Below, in pieces: positions 1 to 8,174 of a stretch of 64,000 nucleotides of DNA (position 1 is the stretch's first letter; the number at the start of each line of letters is the position of its first letter). This DNA comes from Terriglobia bacterium (GTDB lineage: Bacteria; Acidobacteriota; Terriglobia; Bryobacterales; UBA6623): positions 131,731 through 195,730 of the forward strand of contig VXRL01000041.1 in NCBI GenBank assembly GCA_009838515.1, given 5' to 3'. Below the pieces are notes generated by a model. That model was not told the DNA's origin. It saw only the letters and a list, made by a program, of their open reading frames with translations, and searched no databases. A program made the translations under genes and the position numbers.

Positions 1-68
1 AGCGATCTGCCGCTGCCCGCCTTGGGATTGAGGATCACGCAGGGCTGGTGGAACCGCCGCGTGTCCAT
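1..68 (-). CDS. Partial diacylglycerol/lipid kinase N-terminus (DAGK catalytic family)
   Basis: Only the first 22 codons are present; the gene runs off the window edge. The ATG at 68 lies 8 nt after the stop of the small CxxC gene. The translation contains VILNPKAGSGR, which matches the opening strand and glycine-rich nucleotide-binding loop of DAGK-type lipid kinases (YegS/DgkB family), enzymes that phosphorylate diacylglycerol or sphingoid lipids at the cytoplasmic membrane. The family call rests on this single motif. The close spacing suggests co-transcription with the epimerase and small protein upstream. Another NPxxG-containing kinase family remains possible. Confidence 0.55.
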   Translation of the reverse strand, partial: MDTRRFHQPCVILNPKAGSGRS

Positions 69-76
69 CCGCCCGC

Positions 77-292
77 TCAGTCCTGGGCGGTCCAGCCCGG
101 CCGGCCCCCGCAGCGGTGGCAGCGGACCTTGCCGAAGATTTCGTCCCAGTTCCCGTCCGCGGCCACAAAGTCCAAGACGCAGCGCAGCGCCTTGTCGCGG
201 CTGGGCAGGTCGTACTGGCTTGCAGCTTGGTCCAGCATTGCGACCAAGTCCTGCTGTAGTTCGAATGTTGTGGCGTTCTTGATGCCTGCCAT
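77..292 (-). CDS. Small conserved protein with RHH-like N-terminus and C-terminal CxxCGG
   Basis: This 71-aa protein begins with a short strand and helix pattern (residues ~8-45) resembling ribbon-helix-helix proteins and ends in a VRCHRCGG segment, a possible metal-binding or redox CxxC knuckle. I do not know a named function. It starts 21 nt after the epimerase stop and ends 8 nt before the lipid-kinase ATG, so it is probably the middle gene of a three-gene transcript. It could be a small transcriptional regulator or an adaptor. Coding is supported by its compact spacing and by a hydrophobic/charged pattern unlike the out-of-frame reads here. Confidence 0.6.
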   Translation of the reverse strand: MAGIKNATTFELQQDLVAMLDQAASQYDLPSRDKALRCVLDFVAADGNWDEIFGKVRCHRCGGRPGWTAQD

Positions 293-313
293 GTCGGTTC
301 TTTCAATCCTCCT

Positions 314-1303
314 CTACGCCGCGCCGCTTGATCGCAGGTAGGCGATGGTGTCCCGCAATGTCGCCTCGGTTGGCCGCGTCTCGAGTCCCAGCTCTCGCCG
401 CGCCTTGGCGGCATCGCAGTACCAGAACAGCGATGACATGCGGATCGTGGCGTCGTCCAGTTCAAAGTTCTTGCCCACAAGAGGGTATAGGCGCCGCAAG
501 GCGGCGGCACCGAATCTGGCCACGGCCTCGCTTGGCTGCAAGCGCGGGCCAGACACGCCCGCCACGTGGGCGGTCTGGGCGATCCATTCCTTAAACGTCA
601 GGTTCTCGCCGCCTAGCAGGTAGCGCTCGCCGACTGTGCCGGAGCGCATCGCGCTTGCGACCGCCGCTGCGGCGTCGCGGGCATCGATCAGGTTCAGCCC
701 CCCGGTAGGGACGGCCTTGATCTGGCCCATCAGGAACAGGCGCACGTCATTAGTCGATGAGCGCCGGTCGTCGCCAGGGCCGAGCAGCAGGCTGGGATTG
801 ACGATCACGAGCGGCAGTTCTCGGTGTTGGCAGTACCACAGGGCCTGCTTCTCTTGGTAGATCTTGCTCAGGTAGTACGGCCATGGATGTACTACTGCCT
901 GCTTGTAGCCGGATTCCTCGGTGTGTACGACGGGCTCGCGGCTCACCGCCACTGTGCCGGAGGTCGTGGTGACCACGCAGCGGCGCGGGCCGTGCTTGAC
1001 CAGGGCCTCGCACACATTGCGCGTGCCGTCGACGTGGGTGCGGTACATGCCCCAGTGGTCGGACGGCGAACGGTTCACGACGCCGGCCAGATGATAGACC
1101 TCGTCGCAGCCCGCTACAGCCGAATCCACATCGCGAGGGTCGGTGATGTCGCCCAGCACGCTGTCGACCCGGCCGTCGCCATCGCCAGGAAACGGAGTCC
1201 GGCTGAAGGCGCGGACCTGCAGCCCGGGGTCACGTTCCAGCAGGTGCTGGATCAAGTGCTTGCCGAGGAATCCGCTGGCCCCGGTGACTAGGACTGTATG
1301 CAT
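314..1303 (-). CDS. NAD-dependent epimerase/dehydratase (extended SDR)
   Basis: This 329-aa cytosolic oxidoreductase belongs to the extended short-chain dehydrogenase superfamily, close to dihydroflavonol-4-reductase/HpnA-like members. The N-terminal Rossmann motif TGASGFLG (residues ~7-14) binds NAD(P). The catalytic pair is in YYLSK (about residue 145), with a preceding TTTSGTVAV strand carrying the catalytic Ser/Thr. The substrate cannot be read from sequence; sugar nucleotides, sterol/hopanoid precursors or ketones are all possible. The ATG at 1303 is preferred over an adjacent TTG codon. It heads an apparent operon with the small CxxC protein and a lipid kinase, which hints at lipid or envelope metabolism. 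Confidence 0.85.
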   Translation of the reverse strand: MHTVLVTGASGFLGKHLIQHLLERDPGLQVRAFSRTPFPGDGDGRVDSVLGDITDPRDVDSAVAGCDEVYHLAGVVNRSPSDHWGMYRTHVDGTRNVCEALVKHGPRRCVVTTTSGTVAVSREPVVHTEESGYKQAVVHPWPYYLSKIYQEKQALWYCQHRELPLVIVNPSLLLGPGDDRRSSTNDVRLFLMGQIKAVPTGGLNLIDARDAAAAVASAMRSGTVGERYLLGGENLTFKEWIAQTAHVAGVSGPRLQPSEAVARFGAAALRRLYPLVGKNFELDDATIRMSSLFWYCDAAKARRELGLETRPTEATLRDTIAYLRSSGAA

Positions 1304-1459
1304 CAATCCGCGCTTGGGTTGCCAGCGGAGGCAGCCACACGTCCGTAGAAGGCCGCGAGAACCGACTCAAGCTGGCCGGGGCCTCACGAGACAACTCATG
1401 ATACACGGGCGCGAAGGCCGGGGTGCGGCAGTCAGCACGGCCCCGGCCGGCCGGCGCGT

Positions 1460-2302
1460 TTAGCTGCGGCTCCTGCGGATCGGGTTCTTCAGCACGCCAA
1501 TGCCGGAAACCTCTACTTCGCAGATGTCACCGTGCTTCATGGCGCTGGTCGAGCCTGGCGTTCCAGTGAAGATCGAGTCTCCGGGCTGCAGGGTCACGTA
1601 CTGGCTGATGAAGCTCACGATCTTTTCCGGCCCGAACAGCAAGTCGCTAATCTTTTGCTGCTGCTTGACTTCGCCGTTTAGGCGCAAGGTGATCTCGGAC
1701 TCCATGTAGTCGAGCCCGCTGACGATCCACGGTCCCATTGGTCCGAAGGTATCGCAGCCCTTGCCGCGCCACCACTGCAGGTCGCCGCCCTGCCAGTCGC
1801 GTTCCGACACATCGTTTCCGCAGGTGTAGCCGAGGATATGGTCTGCCGCCTCGCTTTCCGAGATCCGCCTTGCCCGCTTGCCCACCACGATTACGAACTC
1901 CGCTTCGTAGTGCGTGTTCTTGGAGCCTGGCGGGATCACGATCGGATCACCCGGATTCTGCAGCGAGGTGGTCGGCTTATAGAAGATCTCCGGGTTGGCT
2001 GGCTCGGGTCGGCCCGCAAGGTGACTCTTGTAGTTCAGGCCCACGGCGAACACCTTGGGAGAGCGTACCGGATAGAGCAGCTTCACGTCGGAGAGGGCGA
2101 CCTTGTCGCCCTTGCGCTTCTTGGTCTTGAGCACGGTGTCCTCGAGCGGATAGATCGTGTCATCCTCGAGTTCGCCATAGGCTTGCTTGTTTCCATGGCG
2201 GTAGCGCACATACTTGGCGCTGTGGTTGTCGGCTCTCAGTCCGGGAATTGCGATCGAGGCAACGGCCGCGCCGGCCATAAGGTCGCGTCTGGTGATGGAC
2301 AT
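1460..2302 (-). CDS. Fumarylacetoacetate hydrolase family protein with Tat signal
   Basis: The 280-aa protein starts with a twin-arginine leader (ITRRDLMAGAAVASIAIPG) and continues into an FAH domain (residues ~70-275). The FAH core shows FAVGLNYKSH, the metal-binding acidic residues in YEAEFVIVVGK, the GYTCGNDVSERDWQ segment and a final TGTPGSTSAMKHGD block. FAH enzymes hydrolyse or decarboxylate beta-diketo acids from aromatic catabolism and are normally cytosolic, so export by Tat is unusual. A GGAGGG ribosome-binding site lies 8 nt before the ATG. It is divergent from the pentaheme cytochrome gene, with 124 bp between the starts. Substrate unknown. Confidence 0.85.
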   Translation of the reverse strand: MSITRRDLMAGAAVASIAIPGLRADNHSAKYVRYRHGNKQAYGELEDDTIYPLEDTVLKTKKRKGDKVALSDVKLLYPVRSPKVFAVGLNYKSHLAGRPEPANPEIFYKPTTSLQNPGDPIVIPPGSKNTHYEAEFVIVVGKRARRISESEAADHILGYTCGNDVSERDWQGGDLQWWRGKGCDTFGPMGPWIVSGLDYMESEITLRLNGEVKQQQKISDLLFGPEKIVSFISQYVTLQPGDSIFTGTPGSTSAMKHGDICEVEVSGIGVLKNPIRRSRS

Positions 2303-2426
2303 TCGAATGCCCTCCTCTACGGAAATGGTAGCACCGCGCGAAACAGTTCATTCCGTCTGTCTTGCGAATCGACGGTCTCGTCGCGCTCGTCTCGGACGTG
2401 AGCAGGAAACGGTGGGGTCGTTTCCG

Positions 2427-4820
2427 ATGGCGATAACATTGTCAGCGATGCGCCCGCACCCGCTGGCGCTCCTCGGAGCGTACATCGTCGCCGCACCGGG
2501 CGGGCTTGACGCTGCGCCGGGACTCGTTTCTGAGAGCGCCGGAATCACGCTGGAACGTCCGACGCCACACCTATACCTAGCTGCGGGCGAGGGATTCGCG
2601 CCGCTTTCCTCGAGTGCGGACATCGAGTTCGGAGGGCAGATCTTGATACCCCGCGCGGGCGCGCACCGCTTCTTCCATGCGGCGGGGACACTGCGGATCG
2701 ATGGCCAGGCGATCGGTTCCGGAAGCGTGCACCTCGAAGCTGGACGGCATGCGTTCGAGTTTCGCTCGCAGCGGCAGGCAGGCCCCCTGCGTGTCTGGCT
2801 GGAGTGGGAGGGGCCGGGATTCGCCCGGGAGCCCATCCCGCCTAGGTTTTTCTCGCACGAGGCGGGAGGTGCGGGGGGGCCCGACGGCCGGGCGCTGTTT
2901 GAAGAGCTAGGCTGCTCGAATTGCCACCTCTCCGAGTCACGCTCGATCGCTCGCTGGCCGGGGCCGGTTCTCACAGGCTTGGGAGGGCGGGTCAAGCCAG
3001 CTTGGATCCGGCATTGGTTGGATGCGCCGGAGAACTTCCGTCCCTGGGCGACGATGCCGCAGATGCTCTCCGAGACCGAGCGCGGCGATGCCGCTGCATT
3101 CCTTGCGTCGTTGGGAGGCGATCCGATCCCCGAGCCCAGCTTCGGCGAGCACCACTCCCGGCGCGGGCGAACCACCTTCCAATCGTTCGGCTGCACGGCC
3201 TGCCACACAGGCGAACTCGCCCTCGCCGGCCTTGGCTCCAAGATGGCCGTCGGACGGCTGCAGGAGTTCCTCCTCGCCCCCTTGCGGTACGCCCCGGCCG
3301 GGCGCATGCCGTCGTTTCACCTCAGTTCCGACGAAGCCCTCGACCTTGCTGCGTACCTTGGGTTGTCAACCAACGCGGCGTTCGAACGCCCTGTTGCCAG
3401 TGGTGATATCGATCGAGGGCGGGGACTCGTTCAAACGGCTGGTTGCTTGGCATGCCACGCCTTGGAAGGCCTGCAGGCCAAGCACGCTGCCCCCAAATTG
3501 GCGGTGTTGAACTCCAGTCAGGGCTGCTTGTCCGAAGCTGGCTCGACCCGAGCTCCGCGTTACCGGCTGGCGGCCGGGCAGCGGGATGCGCTGCGGGGTT
3601 TCATCGACAGCTACCGGCGCGCTCCCGACAGGGTGGCGGCGCCGACCTTCGACCTGCAGCGGCGCATGCGGCAGCTGCGCTGTCACGGCTGTCACGAAAT
3701 CGACGGACGGGAACCGACAGGCGTGATCGCCGAGGACGCACCGCCGCTGACTGGCATCGGGCGGAAACTGAGGGCGCCTTGGATAGAGCGCGTGATCAGT
3801 TCCAAGGAGGTCTCGCTGGACTGGCAAGAACTGCGCATGCCGAACTACGGCGCGACCCACGCGGCGTGGCTTGCCTCGGCCCTTGCCAAGTCGGCCGGCG
3901 TGAACCCGCGAGAAGCGCCGACGGCTTCGCCGGCCGGCGATCGGCAAAGCGGCCACGACTTGCTCGGCGTCAGCGCGGAAAGGTCTGGCATGGGTTGTAT
4001 CGGCTGCCACGGATGGCAGGAGTTCCCGTCACTGGGTGAGAACGGACCGAACCTGTTCGAGGTCGGGCGGCGCTTGCGTTATCCGTGGTTCGAGCGCTGG
4101 ATGCGCCAGCCCGCCCGAATTCTCGAGGGCACCTCAATGCCCAGCTATTTCGCGGACACCGCCGATCCGGCCAGTGCGCTCGCCATCGCGAACCTCTGGG
4201 CGGCCTTCCGGTCTGCCGCCGACCTCCCTCCGCCGTTCGGGTTTCGGCTCGCTGACGCGCCGCGGGGCGGGGAAACCAGGCCCGTCCCCGTCGACCGGGC
4301 GGTCGTGATCCGGTGGGACATGCCCGAGGCGAGCCCGGCAGCGATCGCCGTCGGGTTGCCAGGCGGGGTGTCGTATTGCTTCGATGCAGGCGAGTCGAGG
4401 CTGCGCTACGCGTGGCGCGGGGGCTTCGTGGACATGACGCGGACGCTGCTCAGCAAGAAGAACCGCCGGACCAATCTGACGGAAACCGCCGAGATCGTCG
4501 GACAGATATTCTTTCGCGAAGGACCGGCTCCCATCCGCGTCGGAGACCGCGAGCGGATCCCGCAGAGACAATTTCGAGGGTACCGGTTGGTGGATTCGCT
4601 CCCGGAGTTTCACTACCGCCTCGATGGCGTGGACGTCTACGAGCTGATCGCCCCCATCGAGAGCGGTATCGTACGGCGGTTCCGGATCGGGGATGTCTCG
4701 CAGCCCATGTGGTTCGTGGCCAGCGAGGCGGAGGGCGTGCAGATCGAATCCAGCCTGCGTGGTGCCCAGATTCCGCGGGGCGCGGATGTGCGATTCGAGG
4801 TCAGCGTTGTCGCTCGCTAG
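2427..4820 (+). CDS. Exported pentaheme cytochrome c with N-terminal PA14-like domain
   Basis: This 797-aa protein has five CxxCH heme-attachment motifs at about residues 163 (CSNCH), 256 (CTACH), 340 (CLACH), 419 (CHGCH) and 524 (CIGCH). A beta-rich segment before the first heme (residues ~45-145, ending in LRVWLEWEGPGF) resembles a PA14/carbohydrate-sensing domain. The last ~200 residues carry no heme motif and form another beta-rich domain. The arrangement recalls the 'planctomycete-type cytochrome c' proteins of PVC bacteria and Acidobacteria, which act in the periplasm. ATG 2427 is chosen for the following hydrophobic leader; ATG 2448 is an alternative. The stop overlaps the start of the propeller gene, implying co-translation. 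Confidence 0.82.
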   Translation: MAITLSAMRPHPLALLGAYIVAAPGGLDAAPGLVSESAGITLERPTPHLYLAAGEGFAPLSSSADIEFGGQILIPRAGAHRFFHAAGTLRIDGQAIGSGSVHLEAGRHAFEFRSQRQAGPLRVWLEWEGPGFAREPIPPRFFSHEAGGAGGPDGRALFEELGCSNCHLSESRSIARWPGPVLTGLGGRVKPAWIRHWLDAPENFRPWATMPQMLSETERGDAAAFLASLGGDPIPEPSFGEHHSRRGRTTFQSFGCTACHTGELALAGLGSKMAVGRLQEFLLAPLRYAPAGRMPSFHLSSDEALDLAAYLGLSTNAAFERPVASGDIDRGRGLVQTAGCLACHALEGLQAKHAAPKLAVLNSSQGCLSEAGSTRAPRYRLAAGQRDALRGFIDSYRRAPDRVAAPTFDLQRRMRQLRCHGCHEIDGREPTGVIAEDAPPLTGIGRKLRAPWIERVISSKEVSLDWQELRMPNYGATHAAWLASALAKSAGVNPREAPTASPAGDRQSGHDLLGVSAERSGMGCIGCHGWQEFPSLGENGPNLFEVGRRLRYPWFERWMRQPARILEGTSMPSYFADTADPASALAIANLWAAFRSAADLPPPFGFRLADAPRGGETRPVPVDRAVVIRWDMPEASPAAIAVGLPGGVSYCFDAGESRLRYAWRGGFVDMTRTLLSKKNRRTNLTETAEIVGQIFFREGPAPIRVGDRERIPQRQFRGYRLVDSLPEFHYRLDGVDVYELIAPIESGIVRRFRIGDVSQPMWFVASEAEGVQIESSLRGAQIPRGADVRFEVSVVAR

Positions 4821-6330
4821 GCATCGCCGGATCGGGGCGGCGCTGGCGCTTGGCGCGCTGGGATGCGCTGCGGCGGGACGCGCACAAGTGCCGAGCAGCG
4901 CCTACAAGGTCGAGACCGTTGCCGGCCCCCGCGATGTCGCTGCGGAGGTCACGGCGGTAGAGTTCGGACACGATGGGAAGCTCTATGCCGCGTTTCGGCG
5001 GGGCTATATCTATTCCTTCGACGCTGGCTCCAGCCGGTGGCGTCGATTCGCCGAGGGCCTGCATACGCCTCTGGGCATCGCCAAGGGTGACAGGCCGGGC
5101 GAATTCCTGGTCGCGCAGGTTCCGGAACTGACGCGCGTTGCCGACACCGACGGTGATGGGGCGGCAGACCAGTTCGAGACCGTTTCCGACGGCTGGGGCC
5201 TGTCGGGGAACTACCACGAGTTCATTGCCGGCCCGGTTCGCGACACGGAGGGGAACCTGTACGTGTCGCTCGGCTTGGCCTCCGGCAACGCCGATCCGCG
5301 CCCGCCGGTCCGCGGGGAACTGACCCGCAGGCCGCGCCGGGCTGCCGATCCAGTGGAGGGCAAAGTGAACCGGGTCGGCCACTATTCGCCCGTGCCGTAT
5401 CGGGGCTGTGCCCTGCAAATCTCTCCCGCAGGCTCTGTACGAGCCTTTGCGTGCGGCTTCCGCCAGCCCAATGGGATCGTCGCCAGCCCTGCGGGAGACG
5501 TCTTCGTGGCCGACAACCAAGGTGGCTGGGTCGGCACTTCTCCTCTGCATCATGTCACCGACGGTGCCTTCCATGGCCACCCCGCGTCACTGCACTGGCA
5601 TCCGGAGTTCTTGGGTGTCAACCCGGTCGAGGCCGATGTGGCTGAACTGGACCGCCGGCGCAAAAAGCCCGCGATCCTCTTCCCGCAGGGCGAGATGGGA
5701 GGGTCCACGGCCGGCCCCGCATTTGACCTGACAGGGGGTGCCTTTGGACCCTATGCGGGCCAGTTGTTCGTGGCGGAGTGGACGTATCCTCGTGTCTTGC
5801 GCGTGGACCTGCAGAGGGTACGGGGCGAGTACCAAGGGGCCGCGTTCCTGTTCGTCGAGGGCAACGGCTTGCGCATGGCCAACAACCGCCTCGCATTCTC
5901 GCCCGACGGGAGCAGCCTGTACGTGGCCCAGACCGCCCGGATATGGGGTTCGACCGAGGGCTTGCAGCGCATCGTCTGGCAGGGCAGGGTGCCGCTGGAC
6001 GTCTTGACCATGAAGCTGACCACGGGCGGCTTCGACCTGACCTTCACCAAGCCCTTGGACGAGGAATCGGCGCGACAGGCGGCCAACTATTCCCTGACGC
6101 GGTACTACTACCGCTATCACGCGACCTACGGCTCGCCCAAGACCGAACTCACTCCCGTGAGGGTTTCGGGCGTTTCGGTGTCCGACGACGGATTGCGCGT
6201 ATCCCTGGAGGTCTCGGACCTGCGAGAGGGCTGGCTCTACGACCTGCGGCCGTCCGGCATCTACGGCCGTGATGGGGAGCCGCTCGCGACGACGATTGCA
6301 GCGTATACGCTGAACCGCTTAGTGGACTGA
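4786..6330 (+). CDS. Secreted beta-propeller (glucose/sorbosone dehydrogenase-like)
   Basis: The 514-aa product begins with a signal peptide (RHRRIGAALALGALGCAAAG...AQ) and contains a six-bladed propeller of the glucose/sorbosone-dehydrogenase or NHL type (residues ~40-400; blades around VTAVEFGHDGKLYAAF, YHEFIAGPVRDTEGNLYV, RQPNGIVASPAGDVFVADNQ). A C-terminal ~110-residue beta-sandwich follows. Such proteins are usually periplasmic and often encoded beside c-type cytochromes, which may accept electrons. Whether it binds PQQ cannot be told. ATG 4786 overlaps the cytochrome gene by 35 nt; TTG 4807 is an equally good start. Its 3' end overlaps the convergent DUF1080 gene by 12 nt. Confidence 0.78.
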   Translation: MCDSRSALSLARHRRIGAALALGALGCAAAGRAQVPSSAYKVETVAGPRDVAAEVTAVEFGHDGKLYAAFRRGYIYSFDAGSSRWRRFAEGLHTPLGIAKGDRPGEFLVAQVPELTRVADTDGDGAADQFETVSDGWGLSGNYHEFIAGPVRDTEGNLYVSLGLASGNADPRPPVRGELTRRPRRAADPVEGKVNRVGHYSPVPYRGCALQISPAGSVRAFACGFRQPNGIVASPAGDVFVADNQGGWVGTSPLHHVTDGAFHGHPASLHWHPEFLGVNPVEADVAELDRRRKKPAILFPQGEMGGSTAGPAFDLTGGAFGPYAGQLFVAEWTYPRVLRVDLQRVRGEYQGAAFLFVEGNGLRMANNRLAFSPDGSSLYVAQTARIWGSTEGLQRIVWQGRVPLDVLTMKLTTGGFDLTFTKPLDEESARQAANYSLTRYYYRYHATYGSPKTELTPVRVSGVSVSDDGLRVSLEVSDLREGWLYDLRPSGIYGRDGEPLATTIAAYTLNRLVD

Positions 6331-7008
6331 AGCCTCCGCATTCGGCGTTGGCCCGCCGCCGAGCGCGCGGATGCGAATGTTGCGAAACTCCACGCGCATC
6401 GGTTCGCCGCGATGCAGCTGCATGGCCAGCACGCCAGTCAGCGCACCCGGATCGAGCACATCGTTGGTGACCGTGCCGTTGACGCTGATGCGGATGCGAT
6501 AGCCCTCGCAGTGAATCTCGATCCGATTCCAGCCGGTCCCCACGACATGTTCGGCGCGGTCTTGCCAGCCGTCGAGGATGAGCCCGCGGGGCAGGCCCTC
6601 CCCGTGCAGGTTGCCCCAGCCCTTGCCGGAGGCGAAATCCGCCTGGTAGCCGCGCACTGTCCAGCCTCCGGATCGCTCGCTGCGAAACTGCATCCCGCTG
6701 TTGCCGTTGCGCAGCTTGACCTCGAAGCGCAGCACGAAGTCGCCGAACTGCCGCTCGGACACCAAGAACGAGTTCGCGCTCAGAGGCCGCCCGTCGGTGC
6801 TCCCGACGATCGAGCCGCCTGCTACGCTCCACAGCCCCGGGTCGCCGTCCCAGCCGCTCAGGTCCGAACCGTTGAACAGCGGCACGAAGCCGTCCGCGAC
6901 TTCTCTGCGAGTCAAGTCGGAGGCGGTGACCGGCGAGGCCAGCGCGAGCGTCGCCAGCAGTAGGTAGGCGATCCCGAGCGAGCGCCGCTTGCCCAGCTGA
7001 GGATTCAT
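6319..7008 (-). CDS. DUF1080 / 3-keto-disaccharide hydrolase family protein
   Basis: This 229-aa secreted protein has a signal peptide (RRSLGIAYLLLATLALAS, cut near VTASD) followed by one DUF1080 domain. Diagnostic stretches are FVPLFNGSDLSGWDG at the start, NGNSGMQFRSE in the middle and EFRNIRIRAL at the end. The fold is a concanavalin-like beta-sandwich; characterised members hydrolyse 3-keto-glycosides or bind glycans. ATG 7008 is 4 nt after the prfA stop, so it probably rides on the prfA transcript. Its 3' end overlaps the convergent propeller gene by 12 nt. Sugar specificity is not predictable. Confidence 0.85.
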   Translation of the reverse strand: MNPQLGKRRSLGIAYLLLATLALASPVTASDLTRREVADGFVPLFNGSDLSGWDGDPGLWSVAGGSIVGSTDGRPLSANSFLVSERQFGDFVLRFEVKLRNGNSGMQFRSERSGGWTVRGYQADFASGKGWGNLHGEGLPRGLILDGWQDRAEHVVGTGWNRIEIHCEGYRIRISVNGTVTNDVLDPGALTGVLAMQLHRGEPMRVEFRNIRIRALGGGPTPNAEASVH

Positions 7009-7012
7009 CGGA

Positions 7013-8086
7013 TCAAGCAGCCTGCGCCGCCAACTCATCGGCCTGCTGGGCAGTCGTGAGCGGCTCGATCAGAACGTCCAGATCGCCGTCCAAGACTTGG
7101 GTGAGCTGGTGGACCTTCAGGCCGATCCGGTGGTCGGTGATTCGCATTTCCGGGAAATTGTAGGTGCGGATCTTCTCCGAGCGGTCACCGCTGCGGACCA
7201 TGGCCCGGCGCTGCTGGGCCTGCTCGGAGTGCTGTTTCTGGCGCTCGATCTCGTACAGCCGCGAGCGCAGAACCTGCAGCGCCTTCTTGCGGTTCTTGAT
7301 CTGGGACTTCTCGTCTTGGCACGTTACCACCAGGCCGGTGGGCAGGTGCGTGATGCGGACCGCCGAGTATGTGGTGTTTACGGACTGCCCTCCCGGACCG
7401 GACGAGCAGTACGTGTCGACCCGTAGCTCGGTCTCGTCCACTTGCACATCGACTTCGTCGGCTTCTGGCAGCACCGCCACGGTCACGGCAGAGGTGTGCA
7501 CTCGGCCTTGAGACTCGGTCTTCGGCACGCGCTGCACGCGATGCACGCCGCTCTCGTACTTCAGGCGCGAGTACACGCGCGGTCCCTTGACCAGCGCGAT
7601 CAGCTCCTTGATCCCACCAGCCTCCGAATCGTTGCGCGTGGTGACCTCGATGCTCCAAGCGTGGCCCTCGGCATACTTGCAGTACATGCGGAAGATCTCG
7701 GCCGCGAACAGCGTGGCTTCGTCGCCTCCGGTGCCGGCCCGGATCTCCAGCACGGCCCCTTTCTCGTCGGCCGGGTCGACCGGCAGCAGAAGGATGCGGA
7801 TCTCGTCGGCGAGCCGGTCCCGATCCTCGGTCAGGCTCTCGATCTCCTCGGCCGCCATCTCGACCATTTCGGGATCGGACTCGTCGAGCAAGTCACGAGC
7901 CTCGTTGATCTGGGAGACGACGCGCTTCCACAAGCGATACTTCTCAACCACTTCGGCGATTGAGGAGTGCTGCTTGGCGAACTGCTGGTAAGCCTGCTGG
8001 TCCGCCAGCAGTGCAGGGTCGGCGAGCTTCGAGGACAGTTCCTCGAAGCGCGCTTCGACCTCTCCGATGCTTTTTTCCCAGCTCAT
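7013..8086 (-). CDS. prfA: Peptide chain release factor 1
   Basis: The 357-aa protein is full length for RF1, which recognises UAA/UAG in the ribosomal A site and triggers peptide release. The GGQ motif lies in SSGPGGQSVNTTYSAVRITH (about residue 230), and the codon-recognition tripeptide is PKT in RVPKTESQGRVH (PxT type, the RF1 rather than RF2 signature). The N-terminal helical domain carries the expected charged coiled region. ATG 8086 has AGGAG just upstream; GTG 8089 is also possible. It follows the DUF1385 gene, a neighbour pair also seen in Firmicutes (yqhQ/prfA-type contexts). Confidence 0.97.
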   Translation of the reverse strand: MSWEKSIGEVEARFEELSSKLADPALLADQQAYQQFAKQHSSIAEVVEKYRLWKRVVSQINEARDLLDESDPEMVEMAAEEIESLTEDRDRLADEIRILLLPVDPADEKGAVLEIRAGTGGDEATLFAAEIFRMYCKYAEGHAWSIEVTTRNDSEAGGIKELIALVKGPRVYSRLKYESGVHRVQRVPKTESQGRVHTSAVTVAVLPEADEVDVQVDETELRVDTYCSSGPGGQSVNTTYSAVRITHLPTGLVVTCQDEKSQIKNRKKALQVLRSRLYEIERQKQHSEQAQQRRAMVRSGDRSEKIRTYNFPEMRITDHRIGLKVHQLTQVLDGDLDVLIEPLTTAQQADELAAQAA

Positions 8087-8174
8087 CACTCCTCTCCGGC
8101 AGCCGTTTTCTTGTCAACCCCTTGGCAGCCGCTGCACCCTCGGCGCCGGCGGCACAACGCACCTGCTCGGACCG

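Noticed and set aside
2348..3307. Long minus-strand frame opposite the pentaheme gene
   Set aside because: It is antisense to five CxxCH motifs in a high-GC gene; a shadow of the real reading frame.
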